This document shows, in pieces, positions 63,167-64,000 of a stretch of 64,000 nucleotides of DNA; positions within the stretch are counted from its first letter, which is position 1, and every line of letters begins with the position of its first letter. The notes under the pieces are model-generated. The model was not told the DNA's origin and searched no databases. It saw nothing but the letters and a program-made list of their open reading frames with translations. The position numbers were made by a program, and so were the translations under genes. The stretch comes from Nocardioides carbamazepini (lineage in GTDB: Bacteria; Actinomycetota; Actinomycetes; Propionibacteriales; Nocardioidaceae): positions 310,001 through 374,000 of the forward strand of contig NZ_JAHTLF010000015.1 in the NCBI RefSeq assembly GCF_024614185.1, given 5' to 3'.

Positions 63167-64000
63167 ATGTTCAACAACAGCGAAGAGCTGCTCAAGTTCA
63201 TCAAGGACGAGGGCGTCGAGATGATCGACGTCCGCTTCTGCGACCTGCCCGGTGTCATGCAGCACTTCACCGTGCCGGCCTCGTCCTTCGACCAGTCCGT
63301 CTTCGACGACGGCCTGGGCTTCGACGGCTCCTCGATCCGTGGCTTCCAGGCGATCAACGAGTCGGACATGTCGCTCTTCCCCGACCCGACGACGGCGTAC
63401 GTCGACCCGTTCCGGAAGTCGAAGACGCTCAACGTGAACTTCTTCATCCACGACCCGATCACGGGCGAGGCGTACTCCCGCGACCCGCGCAACATCGCGA
63501 AGAAGGCGCTGGCGTACCTCAGCAGCACCGGCATCGCCGACACCGCGTTCTTCGCGCCCGAGGCCGAGTTCTACATCTTCGACAACGTCCGCTACTCCAC
63601 CGGCGTCAACGAGGGCTACTACCACATCGACTCCGTCGAGGGCTGGTGGAACTCCGGCAAGGACGACGGCGAGAACAAGGGCTACAAGACCCGGCTCAAG
63701 GGTGGCTACTTCCCCGTCGAGCCGTACGACCACTACAGCGACCTGCGCGCCGACATGGTCAAGAACCTCGAGGCCTGTGGCCTCCACGTCGAGCGCGCCC
63801 ACCACGAGGTCGGCACCGCCGGCCAGGCGGAGATCAACTACCGCTTCGACACGCTGCTCAAGGCCGCGGACGACGTGATGAAGTTCAAGTACCTCATCAA
63901 GAACACCGCCTGGGAGCAGGGCAAGTCCGTCACCTTCATGCCGAAGCCGATCTTCGGCGACAACGGCTCGGGCATGCACGTGCACTCGTCGCTGTGGAAG
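63167..64000 (+). CDS. glnA: Glutamine synthetase type I, cut by the window edge
   Basis: First 278 codons present; the family has about 475. Converts glutamate and ammonia to glutamine with ATP. Visible: the beta-grasp domain (to about 100, [12 protein letters not shown]), then [13 protein letters not shown] with metal-binding Glu, [13 protein letters not shown], and the start of the NGSGMHVH block. GAGGAG 6 nt before the ATG. A GlnR double box, a -10 and a leader hairpin precede it. Confidence 0.97.
   Translation, partial: MFNNSEELLKFIKDEGVEMIDVRFCDLPGVMQHFTVPASSFDQSVFDDGLGFDGSSIRGFQAINESDMSLFPDPTTAYVDPFRKSKTLNVNFFIHDPITGEAYSRDPRNIAKKALAYLSSTGIADTAFFAPEAEFYIFDNVRYSTGVNEGYYHIDSVEGWWNSGKDDGENKGYKTRLKGGYFPVEPYDHYSDLRADMVKNLEACGLHVERAHHEVGTAGQAEINYRFDTLLKAADDVMKFKYLIKNTAWEQGKSVTFMPKPIFGDNGSGMHVHSSLWK

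Noticed and set aside
1..64000. CRISPR array, tRNA or rRNA genes
   Set aside because: No regularly spaced repeats and no convincing cloverleaf or rRNA signature were noticed on either strand; a tRNAscan/Infernal run would settle it.

Overview
The window is about 70% GC, densely packed and full of 4-nt ATGA/GTGA stop-start overlaps, GTG starts and leaderless-type promoters. Together with ClgR, DUF3046, DUF4191, NrtR, an F420-type LLM oxidoreductase, GlnR-type boxes and Lhr-Nei2, this points to the chromosome of a high-GC actinobacterium. A Nocardioides-like member of the Propionibacteriales is my best guess. I see no rRNA, tRNA, CRISPR array, transposase or integrase.

Layout. 1-1.85 kb: the downstream end of the usual recA neighbourhood (DUF3046) plus a DinB-like protein and a DUF389 membrane protein. 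1.9-9.7 kb: a complete histidine-utilisation operon read leftwards, hutH-hutU-M20 amidohydrolase-hutF-hutI, with a divergent IclR regulator and two perfect palindromes in the 80-bp control region. 9.8-12.5 kb: a secreted protein, a VOC protein and an orphan adenine methyltransferase. 12.5-15.2 kb: an NAD-salvage operon in which pncB and pncA form one uninterrupted reading frame, followed by the Nudix-type repressor NrtR, with a near-perfect 23-bp operator in front. 15.2-19.1 kb: a BrnT/RHH toxin-antitoxin pair with its operator, an ArsR-SRPBCC-mycothiol-type operon with twin operators, a TfoX-domain protein and an MFS transporter.

19.1-23.6 kb is a lower-GC accessory island with no recognisable mobility gene. 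It carries six orphan genes: two coupled unknowns, a leucine-rich-repeat protein, a SUKH/SMI1-like protein, a pentapeptide-repeat protein and one gene that appears frameshifted. It resembles an immunity-gene cassette without its toxin and is the least explained part of the window.

23.6-31.6 kb: a class F-type sortase, the Lhr helicase-Nei2 glycosylase pair, HtpX, ClgR and CinA. 31.7-37.3 kb: a secreted nuclease and a secreted 5'-nucleotidase in one operon, sharing signal peptides and a Lys-rich C-terminal domain, with a PhoP-like direct repeat upstream; they probably release phosphate from extracellular DNA. 37.5-43.9 kb: pgsA, rimO, a RodZ-like protein and ftsK. 44.1-47.4 kb: a large secreted thermolysin-like protease. 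47.5-54.7 kb: rnj, dapA, an LLM oxidoreductase, folA, thyA, a PhzF protein and gcvT. 54.8-64 kb: pepA, the 2-oxo acid dehydrogenase E2 subunit, lipB and lipA (which make the lipoate that E2 and the glycine-cleavage system need), DUF4191, an RDD protein and the first 278 codons of glnA behind a textbook GlnR double box.

Recurrent small-scale signals: at least ten genes have a TAnnnT hexamer 6-7 nt before the start codon (leaderless transcription), and several palindromic elements lie in intergenic regions. One palindrome sits inside the lipB coding region.
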